Of a stretch of DNA of 64,000 nt, positions 55,165 to 64,000 are shown piece by piece (the stretch's first letter is position 1; every line of letters begins with the position of its first letter). The stretch spans positions 298,363 through 362,362 of the forward strand of contig HG799467.1 in NCBI GenBank assembly GCA_000531095.1, read 5' to 3'. Position numbers and translations under genes: made by a program. The notes under the pieces are model-generated. The model ran no database searches, was not told the origin of the DNA, and saw only the letters and a list, made by a program, of their open reading frames with translations. Source of the stretch: Gemmata massiliana. Its GTDB lineage: Bacteria; Planctomycetota; Planctomycetia; Gemmatales; Gemmataceae.

Positions 55165-56847
55165 CTTTTTCTCCGCGCCGCGGACATTCGGCTCGCGGTT
55201 CAGGAAGCGACCGCGGAGCTTTCGATCCTCGAAAGCGACCACTTGCTGCTGGTACACCGGCGGTTCGTGCGGGTCGCGTCGAAGTTGCGCCGACTGTTCC
55301 GGCCGGCCATTGTGGACTACTCGGGCGGCTCGGCGCGCACGCTCACGTGGGCGAAGGTGCTCGTCGGGGTGCTGTGCGTCACGCGGTTCTTGCGGTCGCG
55401 TGTGGGCGCGGCGCAGAACGTCGGGATTTGGCTCCCAACGGGCTTGGGGAGCGCCCTGGCGAATATCAGCGTGGCGTTCCTGGGCAAAACGTCGGTGAAC
55501 CTGAACTACACCGCCGGAACTGCCGCGGTGCGATCCGCGGTGAAGCAGGCCGGCGTGCGGGTCGTTATCACTGCGAAGAAGTTCACTGCGCGCATGCCGC
55601 TGGATCTTCCCGGCGACGTGCAACTGATCTACCTCGAAGACGCACTCGAGTCCGTCACGAAGTGGCAGCGCATCCGCACGTTCCTCCTCGTGCTACTCCT
55701 CCCCGGTTGGGCGATCGATTACTTCCTGCTCGGGCTGTCCAAGCACCGGCCCGACGACGTGCTCACCATCGTGTTTTCCAGCGGGAGCACGGGCGAGCCG
55801 AAGGGCGTGGTGCTGACCCACCGGAACATCACCGCGAACACCGACGCCTCCCGGCGCACGTTGGAGGTCGCGCCGGGCGAAACGCTGTTCGGCATCCTCC
55901 CGTTCTTCCACAGTTTCGGGTACACGGTGTGTATGTGGCTGCCCATGACCGTGCCGTGTACCGCGGTCTACTTCCCGGACCCGCGCCAGGCCAAAGAGGT
56001 CGGCGACATCGCGCGCACGTATCGAGCCACCGTCATGGCCGCGACCGCGACGTTCCTGCGGTTCTACATCCGCCGGTGCGGGCCGGACGATTTCCGCACG
56101 CTGCGGCTCATCATCTGCGGCGCGGAAAAGCTGCCCGTGAAACTCCAGGACGAGTTCCGGGCCAAGTTCGGGGTGCTCCCGCTCGAAGGGTACGGCTGCA
56201 CCGAACTGTCGCCGGTGGTGTCGTGTAACATGCCGGACGTGAACGTCGGCGGTTTGCTCCAGCAGCGGAACTCCCGCGGAACGGTCGGTCAGCCCATCTT
56301 CGGCGTGTGTACGAAAGCCTTTGACGCCAACACGATGGAACCGCTCCCGATCGGCGCTGAGGGCGTGTTGTGCAGTAAGGGGCCGAACGTGATGGCCGGG
56401 TACCTGAACCAACCGGAGAAGACGGCGCTCGTGGTGCGCGACGGGTGGTACAACACCGGCGACGCGGGGCTGATCGAGCCGGAGGGGTTCATTCGCATTA
56501 CCGGTCGGCTGTCGCGCTTCGCGAAGATTGCGGGGGAAATGATTCCCCTGGAGCGCCTCGACGACGAGATGCACGACGCGCTCGCGACCGGAGGGGATCG
56601 CGTGCTGGCCGTGGCCGCGGTGCCGGACGAGAAGCGCGGTGAGCGGCTCGTCGTGCTGTACCTTCCCGAAATCGAAACGAAGCTGAGTGACCTGCTCACC
56701 GCGTTGCCGAAACGTGGCATCCCGAATTTGTGGGTGCCCGACCGACGCGACTGTTACCCGGTGGACGTGATGCCGGTTCTTGGTACGGGGAAACTCGACT
56801 TGAAGAAGCTCGGCGACCTGGCGAAGCACCTGGCGAGCGGTGCGTGA
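55162..56847 (+). CDS. Acyl-CoA/acyl-ACP synthetase (AMP-binding), Aas-like
   Basis: 561 residues in the open frame, whose first codon is a TTG inside the repeat; no credible own start exists, which supports an original fusion with PlsC. The first ~20 residues (IRLAVQEATAEL) resemble the helix that follows PlsC in fused acyltransferase-ligases. AMP-binding motif SSGSTGEPKG, GYGCTELSPV, and the hinge DGWYNTGDAG are present, with a late GKLDLKKL Lys region. Activates fatty acids for re-acylation of lysophospholipids. Its product may feed the PlsC half. Confidence 0.88.
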   Translation: MLFLRAADIRLAVQEATAELSILESDHLLLVHRRFVRVASKLRRLFRPAIVDYSGGSARTLTWAKVLVGVLCVTRFLRSRVGAAQNVGIWLPTGLGSALANISVAFLGKTSVNLNYTAGTAAVRSAVKQAGVRVVITAKKFTARMPLDLPGDVQLIYLEDALESVTKWQRIRTFLLVLLLPGWAIDYFLLGLSKHRPDDVLTIVFSSGSTGEPKGVVLTHRNITANTDASRRTLEVAPGETLFGILPFFHSFGYTVCMWLPMTVPCTAVYFPDPRQAKEVGDIARTYRATVMAATATFLRFYIRRCGPDDFRTLRLIICGAEKLPVKLQDEFRAKFGVLPLEGYGCTELSPVVSCNMPDVNVGGLLQQRNSRGTVGQPIFGVCTKAFDANTMEPLPIGAEGVLCSKGPNVMAGYLNQPEKTALVVRDGWYNTGDAGLIEPEGFIRITGRLSRFAKIAGEMIPLERLDDEMHDALATGGDRVLAVAAVPDEKRGERLVVLYLPEIETKLSDLLTALPKRGIPNLWVPDRRDCYPVDVMPVLGTGKLDLKKLGDLAKHLASGA

Positions 56848-56863
56848 TTCGGAGGGCAGAGGC

Positions 56864-57562
56864 GTGTCGCGGCGAAAGTTCCTCACGGCGCGGTGGTGTA
56901 ACCTCATCCTCGCGAACTACGCGGTGCCGGAGGAATTGCTGCGCCCGCTCGTGCCGCCCGGGTGCGAACTCGATCGCCGCGACGGTGCGTGTTGGGCCAG
57001 TCTGGTGGGGTTCCAGTTCCTGGGTACACGGGTGCTCGGGATCGGGTGGCCGGGGTTCCGCAACTTCCCCGAATGGAACCTGCGGTTCTACGTGCGCTGC
57101 GGCCAAGATCGCGGCGTGTGTTTCGTGCGCGAGTTCGTACCGCAGTGGACGGTCGCGACCATCGCCCGCGTGCTCTACAACGAGCCGTACCGCTCCGCGC
57201 GCATGTCGATGGACGTGAAGGACCAGCCCGATGCGCTCACCGCGACGTACACGGTGAAATGGGCCGGGCGCGTTCACTCGCTCCGCGCGGTCGGGGCGAA
57301 GCCCGCGATCCGACCCACCCCCGACAGCACCGAACACTGGTTCAAAGAGCATTCCTGGGGCTTCGGGACGTCGCACCGCGGAAAAGCGATTCGCTATGAG
57401 GTGAACCACCCGGAGTGGGACGTGTACCCCGTGCGCGAGTTCGCGGCCGATGTCGATTGGGGGCTGCTGTATGGCCCGGAATGGGCCGTCATGAACGCGG
57501 CGAAACCGGCGTCGGTTGTGCTTGCCGCCGGGTCGGAGATCAGCGTCTACCCGAAGGGCTGA
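56864..57562 (+). CDS. DUF2071 family protein
   Basis: 232 residues from GTG 56864 (MSRRKFLTARW), with GGAGGGC a few bases upstream; GTG 56840 overlapping the ligase stop is an alternative. Typical family features: start KFLTARWCNLILANYAVP, LVGFQFLGTRVLG, and the late YPVREFAADVDWGLLYG. No signal peptide. Members of this family (YqjF-like) have no established reaction. It starts 16 bases after the ligase gene and may be part of the same lipid operon. Confidence 0.82.
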   Translation: MSRRKFLTARWCNLILANYAVPEELLRPLVPPGCELDRRDGACWASLVGFQFLGTRVLGIGWPGFRNFPEWNLRFYVRCGQDRGVCFVREFVPQWTVATIARVLYNEPYRSARMSMDVKDQPDALTATYTVKWAGRVHSLRAVGAKPAIRPTPDSTEHWFKEHSWGFGTSHRGKAIRYEVNHPEWDVYPVREFAADVDWGLLYGPEWAVMNAAKPASVVLAAGSEISVYPKG

Positions 57563-57695
57563 TTCGCTAAGATTATCTGCAACCGGTCTGTTGATACCGG
57601 AACGCGAGCCTGCTCGTAACCTCTGAGTTACTCAGATCCACTGACAACAAGAATCGGCGTCCACTGGGCCGGGGATATTATGTCGAGAATTTGAT

Positions 57696-58931
57696 TTATT
57701 GGTGCTCTAGCGACTGTGTGATAAATGCCACGTTCATCCGCAGGATGTCGAGGGCCAAGTCCCAGTTGATGTGCGCGAGTGTGTCTTTGTCGCTATGGAT
57801 GTTGTGGTTCGCGTCGTCCGTACCTTCGATCGTCAGCACCGCCGGCACGCCCGCGTCCAGGAACGAGACGTGATCGCTGTTGAACGGGTGCAGCGAGGTC
57901 TGCACGGCCAATCGAGTGTAGGTCGCTGCGGCACCGGCCAGCCCGTCGATTACTACCTGCGAAAGGGCGGCTCCTTCCAGGAGGACCGTCGGCGCCGGGG
58001 AATTCAGCGACGCAATCATGTCCATATGAACCACGGCCCGGATCCGTCGCCGTTGGGGCGCGGACAGCGACCCGACGTACTTCCGGCTCCCGAACAGGCC
58101 CTCCTCCTCGCCGCCGAAAAGCACGACGCGGAGGTCGTGCGTGTTGGGGACGTCCTTCAAAGCTCGGGCGATCGCCAGCCCGCCGGCGCTGCCGCTGCCG
58201 TCGTCGTCGGCCCCCGGGGCCGGCGCGGCCGGTCCGCCGGCGATGTTGATCGAGTCGAGGTGGGCGCTGACGATCACCACCCCGCGCGGGGCCGCTCCGC
58301 TCCCGATTTTCTCGGCGATGACGTTCTGGCTCGGTTTTCCGCCGACCGTGATCGTCTGGAGGCGGGTCGCGAAGCCGAGCCCCTTGAACTGCTCGCGGGT
58401 CCATTTGGCCGCCGCGGCGTACTGCGGGCTGGTGGAGTGCCGGGTGCCGAACTCGACGAGCCGGGTCAGGTCGGCTTCGTATGGGGCGCGGACGATCCGG
58501 TCCACCACGGCCTGAACTTCGGGCCGGGCGGAACCCGCGGCCACCGGTGCGCGGGTGTCGAATGCGGTCGTGAAATCGGCGAGTGGGCGGACGGCGTAGC
58601 ACGGGAGGTCGCCGTGGTCGCACTTCCGGGCCTCTTCCGGGCCGAGGTCGACCACCAGGTACCGCCCCTTGTCGAGCAACACCGGCACACCGGGGTGCTC
58701 CTGTTGGAACAGGCGACCTTTTTGCACGACGACGTGGAGCCGCGCCGCCGGCACGGAGCCCAGCGGCACCGGGGCGCTACCCCGCGCACGGGCCGCTGCG
58801 ACGGCATCGTCCCATTTGTCCTCTTCAACCGCGTGGAACAGCGTGTCCCCGAACCGCACCCCCAGCCCGCCCGGCCCCGAGTGGGATCGGGCGGGCGGTG
58901 TACCGGGCGCGGGCGAAGTCGCGAGGCGCAT
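57696..58931 (-). CDS. M28-family zinc aminopeptidase
   Basis: 411 residues. Two-zinc M28 residues are visible in order: His in SAHLDS, Asp in PGADDDGSG, Glu pair in GGEEEGLFGS, Asp in MDMIAS and His in NHNIHSDKD. The N-terminal ~130 residues are an uncharacterised leader; no classical signal peptide is seen. Function: exo-peptidase, releasing single residues. It follows an M36 endopeptidase gene on the same strand (gap about 36 bases), so the two likely work together in protein breakdown. Confidence 0.9.
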   Translation of the reverse strand: MRLATSPAPGTPPARSHSGPGGLGVRFGDTLFHAVEEDKWDDAVAAARARGSAPVPLGSVPAARLHVVVQKGRLFQQEHPGVPVLLDKGRYLVVDLGPEEARKCDHGDLPCYAVRPLADFTTAFDTRAPVAAGSARPEVQAVVDRIVRAPYEADLTRLVEFGTRHSTSPQYAAAAKWTREQFKGLGFATRLQTITVGGKPSQNVIAEKIGSGAAPRGVVIVSAHLDSINIAGGPAAPAPGADDDGSGSAGGLAIARALKDVPNTHDLRVVLFGGEEEGLFGSRKYVGSLSAPQRRRIRAVVHMDMIASLNSPAPTVLLEGAALSQVVIDGLAGAAATYTRLAVQTSLHPFNSDHVSFLDAGVPAVLTIEGTDDANHNIHSDKDTLAHINWDLALDILRMNVAFITQSLEHQ

Positions 58932-58967
58932 GACGGGGTTCTCAAAGGGTGGGGCGCGACCGGCCGC

Positions 58968-60026
58968 TTACGGGTTAAAGTCTTCCACAACCCCGGTCAG
59001 GGTGATGGAACTGGACGGCGGTGACTTGGCGTTTTTTCCCATCCCGCGCTTCGCGAACCCCTTTCGGGCGGCGGGCAGGTCGGCCGGGTCCAGTGCCGCC
59101 ACGGCTGCCAGGATGCCGTCCCGTGCCTGGGTGAAGGTCGGCTGGCTGGGGGTCTGCTTCAACCCGCCGATAACGTACTTCAGCACCCGCTTCTCGGCGT
59201 CGGCCTGGCCGTGCTGTGCCACCAGGGCGACGAACACTTCCCAGAGCGCAGCGCACCAGACCTCGCCGACGTTGTGGACCTCGTTGTTGCCGCCGCCGGT
59301 CGGCCGGCGCGGCGGGCTGCCCGGTCCGCTCGGGAGCAGCGCGCCGGCGCTGATGTGCTTGAACGTCAGCGGGTTCTTCTTGAGGTCGGCCGAGTACGGG
59401 TAGCGGCGGATGGAGAAGTAGTAATTGTCCTTGAACGTCGCGGTCAGGTCGGTCCAGCCGCCGACCGCGAACGCGCCCTTGGCGAAATTGTCGCCGGCCT
59501 GCGAGGTCATGCAGATGGCGAAGAAATCGCCCCACCCCTCGCCCATGCCCTCGCCCTGCGTGTTGCTCAGCCCGGAGGCGTTCCCGACCAACCGGTTGGT
59601 GATGTAGTGCCCCATCTCGTGGAAGGTAATGAGGGCTTCGTGGTTGCTCGTCCGTGACGGTTTCGCCGGGGTCGGGCCGAGGAACGTGAACATCTGCATG
59701 CGCGGGCTGGCCCCGTCGGCCGGGGTGGACATGTTCGCGTTGTCGGTGCCGCTGAAATCGGCGCCCTCTGCAAGGACCGGGTCGCCGCCCACGCCGCCCA
59801 GCCCGAAGTTGTCCGCCTGGGCGTTCCCCGACGCCTCGTCGAAGCCGGCCTCGTACCAGCGGTCGTGGAGCCAGTTGACGTGGAAGAACATCCCGACCAA
59901 GCTGGCTTGCAGGTTGTTCGGGTCCGTTGCCGGCTTGGTGTGGTCGAACTTGTAGTCGAACTCGCCCGGGGCGGTAATCTGCCCGCGCACGTCACCGGTT
60001 CCGAACCCGTTCGGGGACTTCAGATC
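58968..60026 (-). pseudogene. M36 fungalysin metallopeptidase, catalytic part (frameshifted from its propeptide)
   Basis: The conserved sequence starts DLKSPNGFGTGD at 60026; the frame is open up to 60332 but that part is not native. Zinc site ITFHEMGHYITNRL (HEXXH) and GEGWGDFFA with the third ligand Glu. The upstream ORF (60020-61084) carries the matching propeptide and ends AYAI with a stop at the junction. One missing base there would restore a single protein of about 705 residues. It could be a 454 indel error or a real pseudogene. Confidence 0.85.
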
Positions 60027-61084
60027 GCGTAGGCGATGCAGTTGTTGCCGGTCGTCGCCTTCGCCCCGGCCGGTAGCCACGGCCGACCGGGCAGCAGGCT
60101 GTCGATGGCGACCAATTTCTCGGGGATCGTCGGCGCTTGAAACCCGTCCGGCTTGCCGGTCGGGTGCGGGGTGCCCGGGGCCGGGCCGTCTTCCGGGCGG
60201 AACGAGGGGGCGCCCGCGTTGTGGACACGGTACTTGAACGTCGCGGGGGAGCTCAGGTTTTTGCGGAACAGAACGTCGGGATCGTCCACCGAATCGACGA
60301 CATAGCTGAACGCCGGGTAGTCGTCGAGCCACAGTTCCAGGTAGTACCCGGGAACGAACGTGCCGTCGCCCAGGGGGAATAGAACCTCTTTGAGTCGCAC
60401 CGGCCGCTCGAACTCGGGCCGCCGGTCCTCTCCGGGCGGCAGAAACTCGAACTGCGTGTACGGATCGATGTCGGTCCGCTTCTTGCCCGAGCCGGTCGGC
60501 TTCTTGACCGCCTTGAACTCTTTGGCGAGGTACGCCTGGCCGGTCAGGTCGGACGCTGCCCGCGCGATCGCGGCCGCGGGGGGCAGGCGCTTCTTCGGCC
60601 CGGTCGCCCCGCGCGGCGGCGCCCCGGCCCCAGGGAACACCTGCCCGGCGACAGAGCGGACCGAGTTGTCGGTTCCCAACCCGAGCCGGAGTTCGCCCTG
60701 GAACACATCGATCCCGCCGATCTGCTGGACCATGTGTACCGTCGGTAACCCCTGTGTGCTGACGGCGCGGACCCGCACCGTAGCGGCGTCAGCCGCGGTC
60801 AGCCCCCATAGGTCGCCGCGCTCCTTGAGGAACCCGGCCGCCGCGTCTTCAGGGGTGCCGGCCCGGGCGGTGAGCCGCTGGTGAGGTTCCGGGAGGGTGA
60901 TGCTGACCGGCATCCCGGTCGCCTCGTCCAGGTGGACGGCGGTTTCCCCGGCCTCCGCCGCCAACCGCGCCATTCCCCGCTGCGGGGCGGCCGTCGCGGC
61001 CGGGGCGGCGCCGCGGGCGGCACGAACGGCTGGTTCGTAAAGCGCGTGAAAGTTGCCGGGAACCTTCTTGTCGGAAATAGCCAT
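60020..61084 (-). CDS. M36 fungalysin propeptide part (5' half of frameshifted gene)
   Basis: 354 residues from ATG 61084 (MAISDKKVPG). A FTP/PepSY-type propeptide is visible (LPTVHMVQQIGGIDVFQGEL), followed by the start of the catalytic domain (GNNCIAYA), where a frame break at about 60020-60030 gives an early stop. Fungalysin propeptides keep the protease latent until cleavage. No signal peptide is visible, unusual for an extracellular M36. Clustered with M28, DUF3616 and DyP genes. Confidence 0.82.
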   Translation of the reverse strand: MAISDKKVPGNFHALYEPAVRAARGAAPAATAAPQRGMARLAAEAGETAVHLDEATGMPVSITLPEPHQRLTARAGTPEDAAAGFLKERGDLWGLTAADAATVRVRAVSTQGLPTVHMVQQIGGIDVFQGELRLGLGTDNSVRSVAGQVFPGAGAPPRGATGPKKRLPPAAAIARAASDLTGQAYLAKEFKAVKKPTGSGKKRTDIDPYTQFEFLPPGEDRRPEFERPVRLKEVLFPLGDGTFVPGYYLELWLDDYPAFSYVVDSVDDPDVLFRKNLSSPATFKYRVHNAGAPSFRPEDGPAPGTPHPTGKPDGFQAPTIPEKLVAIDSLLPGRPWLPAGAKATTGNNCIAYAI

Positions 61085-61178
61085 AAGGTGATCTCGGTGG
61101 GCTACCGGGTCGCGAAGAGTAACCGTTGCCGGGGCTCACTTTGCGCTCCCCTTTGCGAGGGAGGGCCGCAGCCAAGGC

Positions 61179-61198
61179 GACGGCGCTTTAGCGCCGTC
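61179..61198 (-). terminator. Hairpin downstream of DUF3616 gene
   Basis: Stem GACGGCGC / GCGCCGTC (61179-61186 / 61191-61198) with a 4-base loop, about 30 bases after the DUF3616 stop on the minus strand. Confidence 0.55.
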
Positions 61199-61228
61199 CT
61201 GTACGAGGTTAGTGGAATGCGTTCGGGC

Positions 61229-62170
61229 TCACGGCGTGACCCAGAGGCTCCGGAACCTCCGCGTCGTGCGCGCCGCCTGTTTGCACGCGACGCCATCAAC
61301 GATCCGGCCGCCGTCGTCGCTCAGGAGGAGCAGGTCGGTCCGTGGCCCCGGGGGGGCGACTACCGCTTCGGGGTTCAGGCCGGCGAAGTTGACTTGTGTG
61401 AGGAGAACGGGCGCCGCTCCCGTCGGCCCGCTCCAGCGGTACAGTGCGGACGTGCCCCCGTCCCCGACCGGGCCGGCGACGATGAAGTACGCTTCGTGCG
61501 CGGGCGCGAAGTCGATGCTCCGAACGCCCCGCGCGCCGAGGTCCAGACGGACCGGAGAACCGAACCGGGCCGCCCGCCCGTCCGCCAGCACGGCGTCTGG
61601 GTTCTCTAACGGTACCAGCAGGGCGGTGCCATTGGGCACCGGGTTCCGGAACCCGATGAGGAGCCGCCCGTCCGGGGTGGCGGTCAGTCCTTCGATATTC
61701 AACCCGCCCGGGCTCTCGGGCGCCTTCCGCGCCCGCTCGGCGAACTCGAACTCGGCCAACTGGGGGTCCGATGCCAGCGCCTCGATCAGACCGCGGAAGG
61801 GGGTTCCGACGGGCGCCAGCTTGATCCGGCCGCTCGCGACGGCGACATCGGTGGCGAAGAAGCGCCGGCGGTTCGGCCGCGGCTTCCCATCTTTGTTGGT
61901 TCCGTGGGAAGTGATCCAGTAGACCCGGTCCCCCACTCGCGCCGCGGCCTCGATATCGGCCTCGGGGTGCGCGTCGGTCGCCCCGATACCGAGATGCGCG
62001 GACCAATCGAACTCCGCGACCGCGCCGCCGGGCGCGTCGAGCCGATACACGCGGAGAACGTTGTCTTCATCGTCCGCAACGACGAAGTGGTCGCCATCGA
62101 CCACGGCCGCCGCCGAGGCGTCGCACATCCCGGTGTACTCGCGGGGCGCGGGAAGTGGTTGGGTGGGCAT
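61229..62170 (-). CDS. DUF3616 family protein
   Basis: 313 residues from ATG 62170 (MPTQPLPAPREY), with AGGAGC five to six bases upstream. Beta-propeller-like composition and the opening FVVADDEDNVLRVYRL are typical of DUF3616 proteins, which have no known enzymatic role. No signal peptide. Blade-like repeats: GLTATPDGRLLIGFRNP, RSIDFAPAHEAYFIVAG, LLLLSDDGG. It lies between the DyP peroxidase and the M36 gene, all minus strand. Confidence 0.75.
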   Translation of the reverse strand: MPTQPLPAPREYTGMCDASAAAVVDGDHFVVADDEDNVLRVYRLDAPGGAVAEFDWSAHLGIGATDAHPEADIEAAARVGDRVYWITSHGTNKDGKPRPNRRRFFATDVAVASGRIKLAPVGTPFRGLIEALASDPQLAEFEFAERARKAPESPGGLNIEGLTATPDGRLLIGFRNPVPNGTALLVPLENPDAVLADGRAARFGSPVRLDLGARGVRSIDFAPAHEAYFIVAGPVGDGGTSALYRWSGPTGAAPVLLTQVNFAGLNPEAVVAPPGPRTDLLLLSDDGGRIVDGVACKQAARTTRRFRSLWVTP

Positions 62171-62376
62171 CGAAGCTCCTATGCGCGGTCGAACGGCCTG
62201 GATCCCGCGCCCGGCGGCGTCACTGCGGGACTGGTTGTTTCCAGTTCCGTGTTTCGAGCTTTTCGGTAAGCGCCCCTTGCGGGATGCCGTCAGCACGTTT
62301 CCGCGCCCGGTCTCTTCCGGCTTGGGCACCGGAACTTGGGCCGGGCGCGCGTTGGTCCCGTGCGCGGGCGCTGGGA

Positions 62377-63945
62377 TTAGAGCCCATCGAGAAACGGTAT
62401 GCTCGGGGCGAAGAAGAATTCCCCGCCCTTCAGCGTCACAAATCCCGAGAAATCGGCCCGGATCGAACCGGGCTGCCCCCAAGACAGTGGGCACTTCTGC
62501 GAAACGGGCTTGTCGAGGTCCCTCTGCTGGCCAATGACCGGGTCCAGGCCGGTCCCGGCCTTTACAAAGGCCTCGTTGTTCGCCCAACTCTGTTGAAGGA
62601 ACGCGAACTGACTCGGGATGTTGGCCTGGAAGCACATGAAGAGTAGTCCGACGTCCCGGGTCGGGAGCTCGGGAATCTTGGACGGGTCCGACGGGTCTGC
62701 CACGCGGTCCCCGTAGGTAATCCCGCGGCGGGCGATGCGCCGCCCGCGCTCTTCGGCCAGCAACTGGGGCTCGTCGGCCGGTGCGGCGGCAAACGCCCGG
62801 ACGGTGTCGCCGCGGGGGTTCATCTTTCGAATGTGCGAGTGGAACGGACATTTCTGCCCTTCCGGATCGGGCGCGTAGTCGAAGTTGTTGGGGATCGGCT
62901 CCCGCAGACCGTCGCGGTCGCGCATGACGACCGGTGTGCCGTCCTCGAACCGACCCACGACGTAAGCCCCGGCCAGTTCGCGGTTGTCCCCGGAAAGCCC
63001 GAGCCGGTCGGCCAGCGACTGCTCCTGCTGTTTGAACCCGCGGACGTTCTGCTCGAGTTTGCGGAACACGAAGTAGCTCCCGAAGTTGTCGCTGCCCGTC
63101 GCGAGCGGGTCCGGCACCAGCACGAGCTCCTTCTCCGCCCGGGGGTCGAACTTCAGATAGTGCCGCGCCCCCGGCAGCGCGGGATCCTCGCCGTCGAGTT
63201 CGGCGATCTCCTTTTGCAAGTCCTGCTGGTAGAACACCGGCTGGCTCCGGCCGTCAATGTACCCGAAGTGCTCGATCGTGTCGCCCGCGCGGTTCCGCAG
63301 CGCGTCGCCCGACTGAACGTGAACGATCTCCGCCGCCGCCTTGAACAACTCGATGGTTTCGTTCAACACGGTGACCAGCGTCGAGGGGTCGTCGTCGGCG
63401 AGCAGGATGAGGGCGTCGATGTCGTCGCGGAACGGCTGCTCCCACGTGGCGACCGGCGGGTCCCCCAGCGCGGCCACCACGTCCGGCGCCTTGGCCCCCT
63501 TCGTGAAGGTGACGACCTCGCTCCCGAACGTCGGCAGTTGCGGCTTCTCGTCGAACGAAGAGAGGTCCGTAAACCCCAGTTTTCGGTACCCGGTCGCGCT
63601 GAGCAGCACGTTCGAGAAGAGGGGGCCGGGCACGCCGAATCGCTTGAACCGGACCTCGTGCTCGCGCTGGGTACGGGCCGACTGCACGTGGCCACACGCG
63701 ATGTACTCCCGCAGCGCCGCCTTGGCCTCGTCGGCGGGCACGGTGAACCTGAGGAAGACGAGACGGATGTGGTCTCGCCCGTGCCCCTTGAGGATGTTCC
63801 CCTGCACGTTTCCCAGGAACGCTGGGGCCGCGGCGAGATCCCCGATGTCGATGAGCGAGGTGCCCCCCGCCGCCCCCGACGACGCATCCGGCGCGGGGGG
63901 AGGGGCGACGTCCTTGTAGTCAGTCGAGCGGTCGTTCTTGGGCAT
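62377..63945 (-). CDS. DyP-type haem peroxidase
   Basis: 522 residues, ATG 63945 with AAAGGA upstream. The GXXDG motif is GYIDGRSQP, which holds the catalytic Asp. The proximal haem ligand is His371 in FHSHIRKMNPR. Family activity: peroxide-dependent oxidation of dyes, lignin-like aromatics or porphyrins. No Tat or Sec signal peptide. The C-terminus (FFFAPSIPFLDGL) does not show a clear encapsulin-targeting tag. First visible gene of the minus-strand peroxidase/peptidase cluster. Confidence 0.9.
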   Translation of the reverse strand: MPKNDRSTDYKDVAPPPAPDASSGAAGGTSLIDIGDLAAAPAFLGNVQGNILKGHGRDHIRLVFLRFTVPADEAKAALREYIACGHVQSARTQREHEVRFKRFGVPGPLFSNVLLSATGYRKLGFTDLSSFDEKPQLPTFGSEVVTFTKGAKAPDVVAALGDPPVATWEQPFRDDIDALILLADDDPSTLVTVLNETIELFKAAAEIVHVQSGDALRNRAGDTIEHFGYIDGRSQPVFYQQDLQKEIAELDGEDPALPGARHYLKFDPRAEKELVLVPDPLATGSDNFGSYFVFRKLEQNVRGFKQQEQSLADRLGLSGDNRELAGAYVVGRFEDGTPVVMRDRDGLREPIPNNFDYAPDPEGQKCPFHSHIRKMNPRGDTVRAFAAAPADEPQLLAEERGRRIARRGITYGDRVADPSDPSKIPELPTRDVGLLFMCFQANIPSQFAFLQQSWANNEAFVKAGTGLDPVIGQQRDLDKPVSQKCPLSWGQPGSIRADFSGFVTLKGGEFFFAPSIPFLDGL

Positions 63946-64000
63946 GGTCGTCAGTCCTTTCGGCGGGCGCGTGGCCCGCGGTTCACGAATTGATGGCGCT

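Noticed and set aside
61092..61228. Small gene between the M36 and DUF3616 genes
   Set aside because: Frames are short and overlap the hairpin at 61179-61198; no ribosome site.
63983..64000. Possible C-terminus of another minus-strand gene (ending SAINS then stop)
   Set aside because: Only five codons are inside the window; cannot be supported.

Overview
The window comes from a GC-rich planctomycete, most likely of the Gemmataceae. Pointers are the LEDRTVPA-type N-terminus on an Ig-repeat surface protein, several multihaem cytochromes with a CX4CH site, a planctomycete-style PUFA-synthase-like lipid synthase, KdsB (so a Gram-negative envelope), an M50/HlyD/WD40 export-type operon, and abundant palindromic intergenic repeats. 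No rRNA, tRNA, CRISPR array, integrase or transposase could be supported.

Layout. 1-7457 (minus) is an electron-transfer operon: cytochrome-b-like membrane protein, decahaem cytochrome c, NuoE-NuoF fusion, and a very large ferredoxin / cyclic-nucleotide-domain fusion cut by the left edge. Divergent to it, 8362-13162 (plus) holds three paralogous pentahaem cytochromes. 13242-17623 (minus) has a surface Ig-repeat protein, a Rieske oxygenase and an SppA-like lipoprotein that seems to lack its catalytic dyad. 17962-29475 (plus) is a secondary-lipid synthase: ER-ER-KS-AT-ACP-KR, then AT and DH-PPTase pieces, then a free ACP. 29715-32432 is an alpha/beta hydrolase plus an ABC permease/ATPase pair. 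32629-36813 has a LOV blue-light hybrid kinase, kdsB and pyrG. 36869-42405 (minus) has an SGNH hydrolase, NDH-2 and a large glycosidase-like secreted protein. 42868-46548 (plus) is a polysaccharide-type set (epimerase, CapK-like ligase, GT2). 46658-54094 (minus) is the GAF-HlyD / HlyD-WD40 / PqqD-M50-HlyD operon plus a small unknown. 54370-57562 (plus) is PlsC, acyl-ACP/CoA synthetase and DUF2071. 57696-63945 (minus) is M28 peptidase, a broken M36 fungalysin, DUF3616 and a DyP peroxidase.

Two results affect how the window should be read. First, 25535-25576 matches the 42-nt Roche 454 Titanium paired-end linker (it contains loxP) with one mismatch. It is therefore very probably assembly contamination, and it supplies the stop codon of the lipid synthase. 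Single-base frameshifts in the AT-DH gene (27433-27435) and the M36 gene (about 60020-60030) could be 454 indel errors. Second, a C-rich interspersed repeat family occurs three times and each copy sits inside or at the edge of a coding sequence: between the AT and DH modules, at the 5' end of the GT2 gene, and between PlsC and its ligase. In each case it separates parts that look as if they were once one protein.

How the genes fit together: the NuoEF/ferredoxin fusion could pass NADH electrons to the decahaem and b-type membrane partners, with the pentahaem cytochromes as periplasmic carriers. The lipid synthase, ACP, hydrolase and the PlsC/ligase pair point to unusual lipids. The M50/HlyD operon is the best candidate for an uncharacterised export or processing machine. 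These functional links are inference from gene context.
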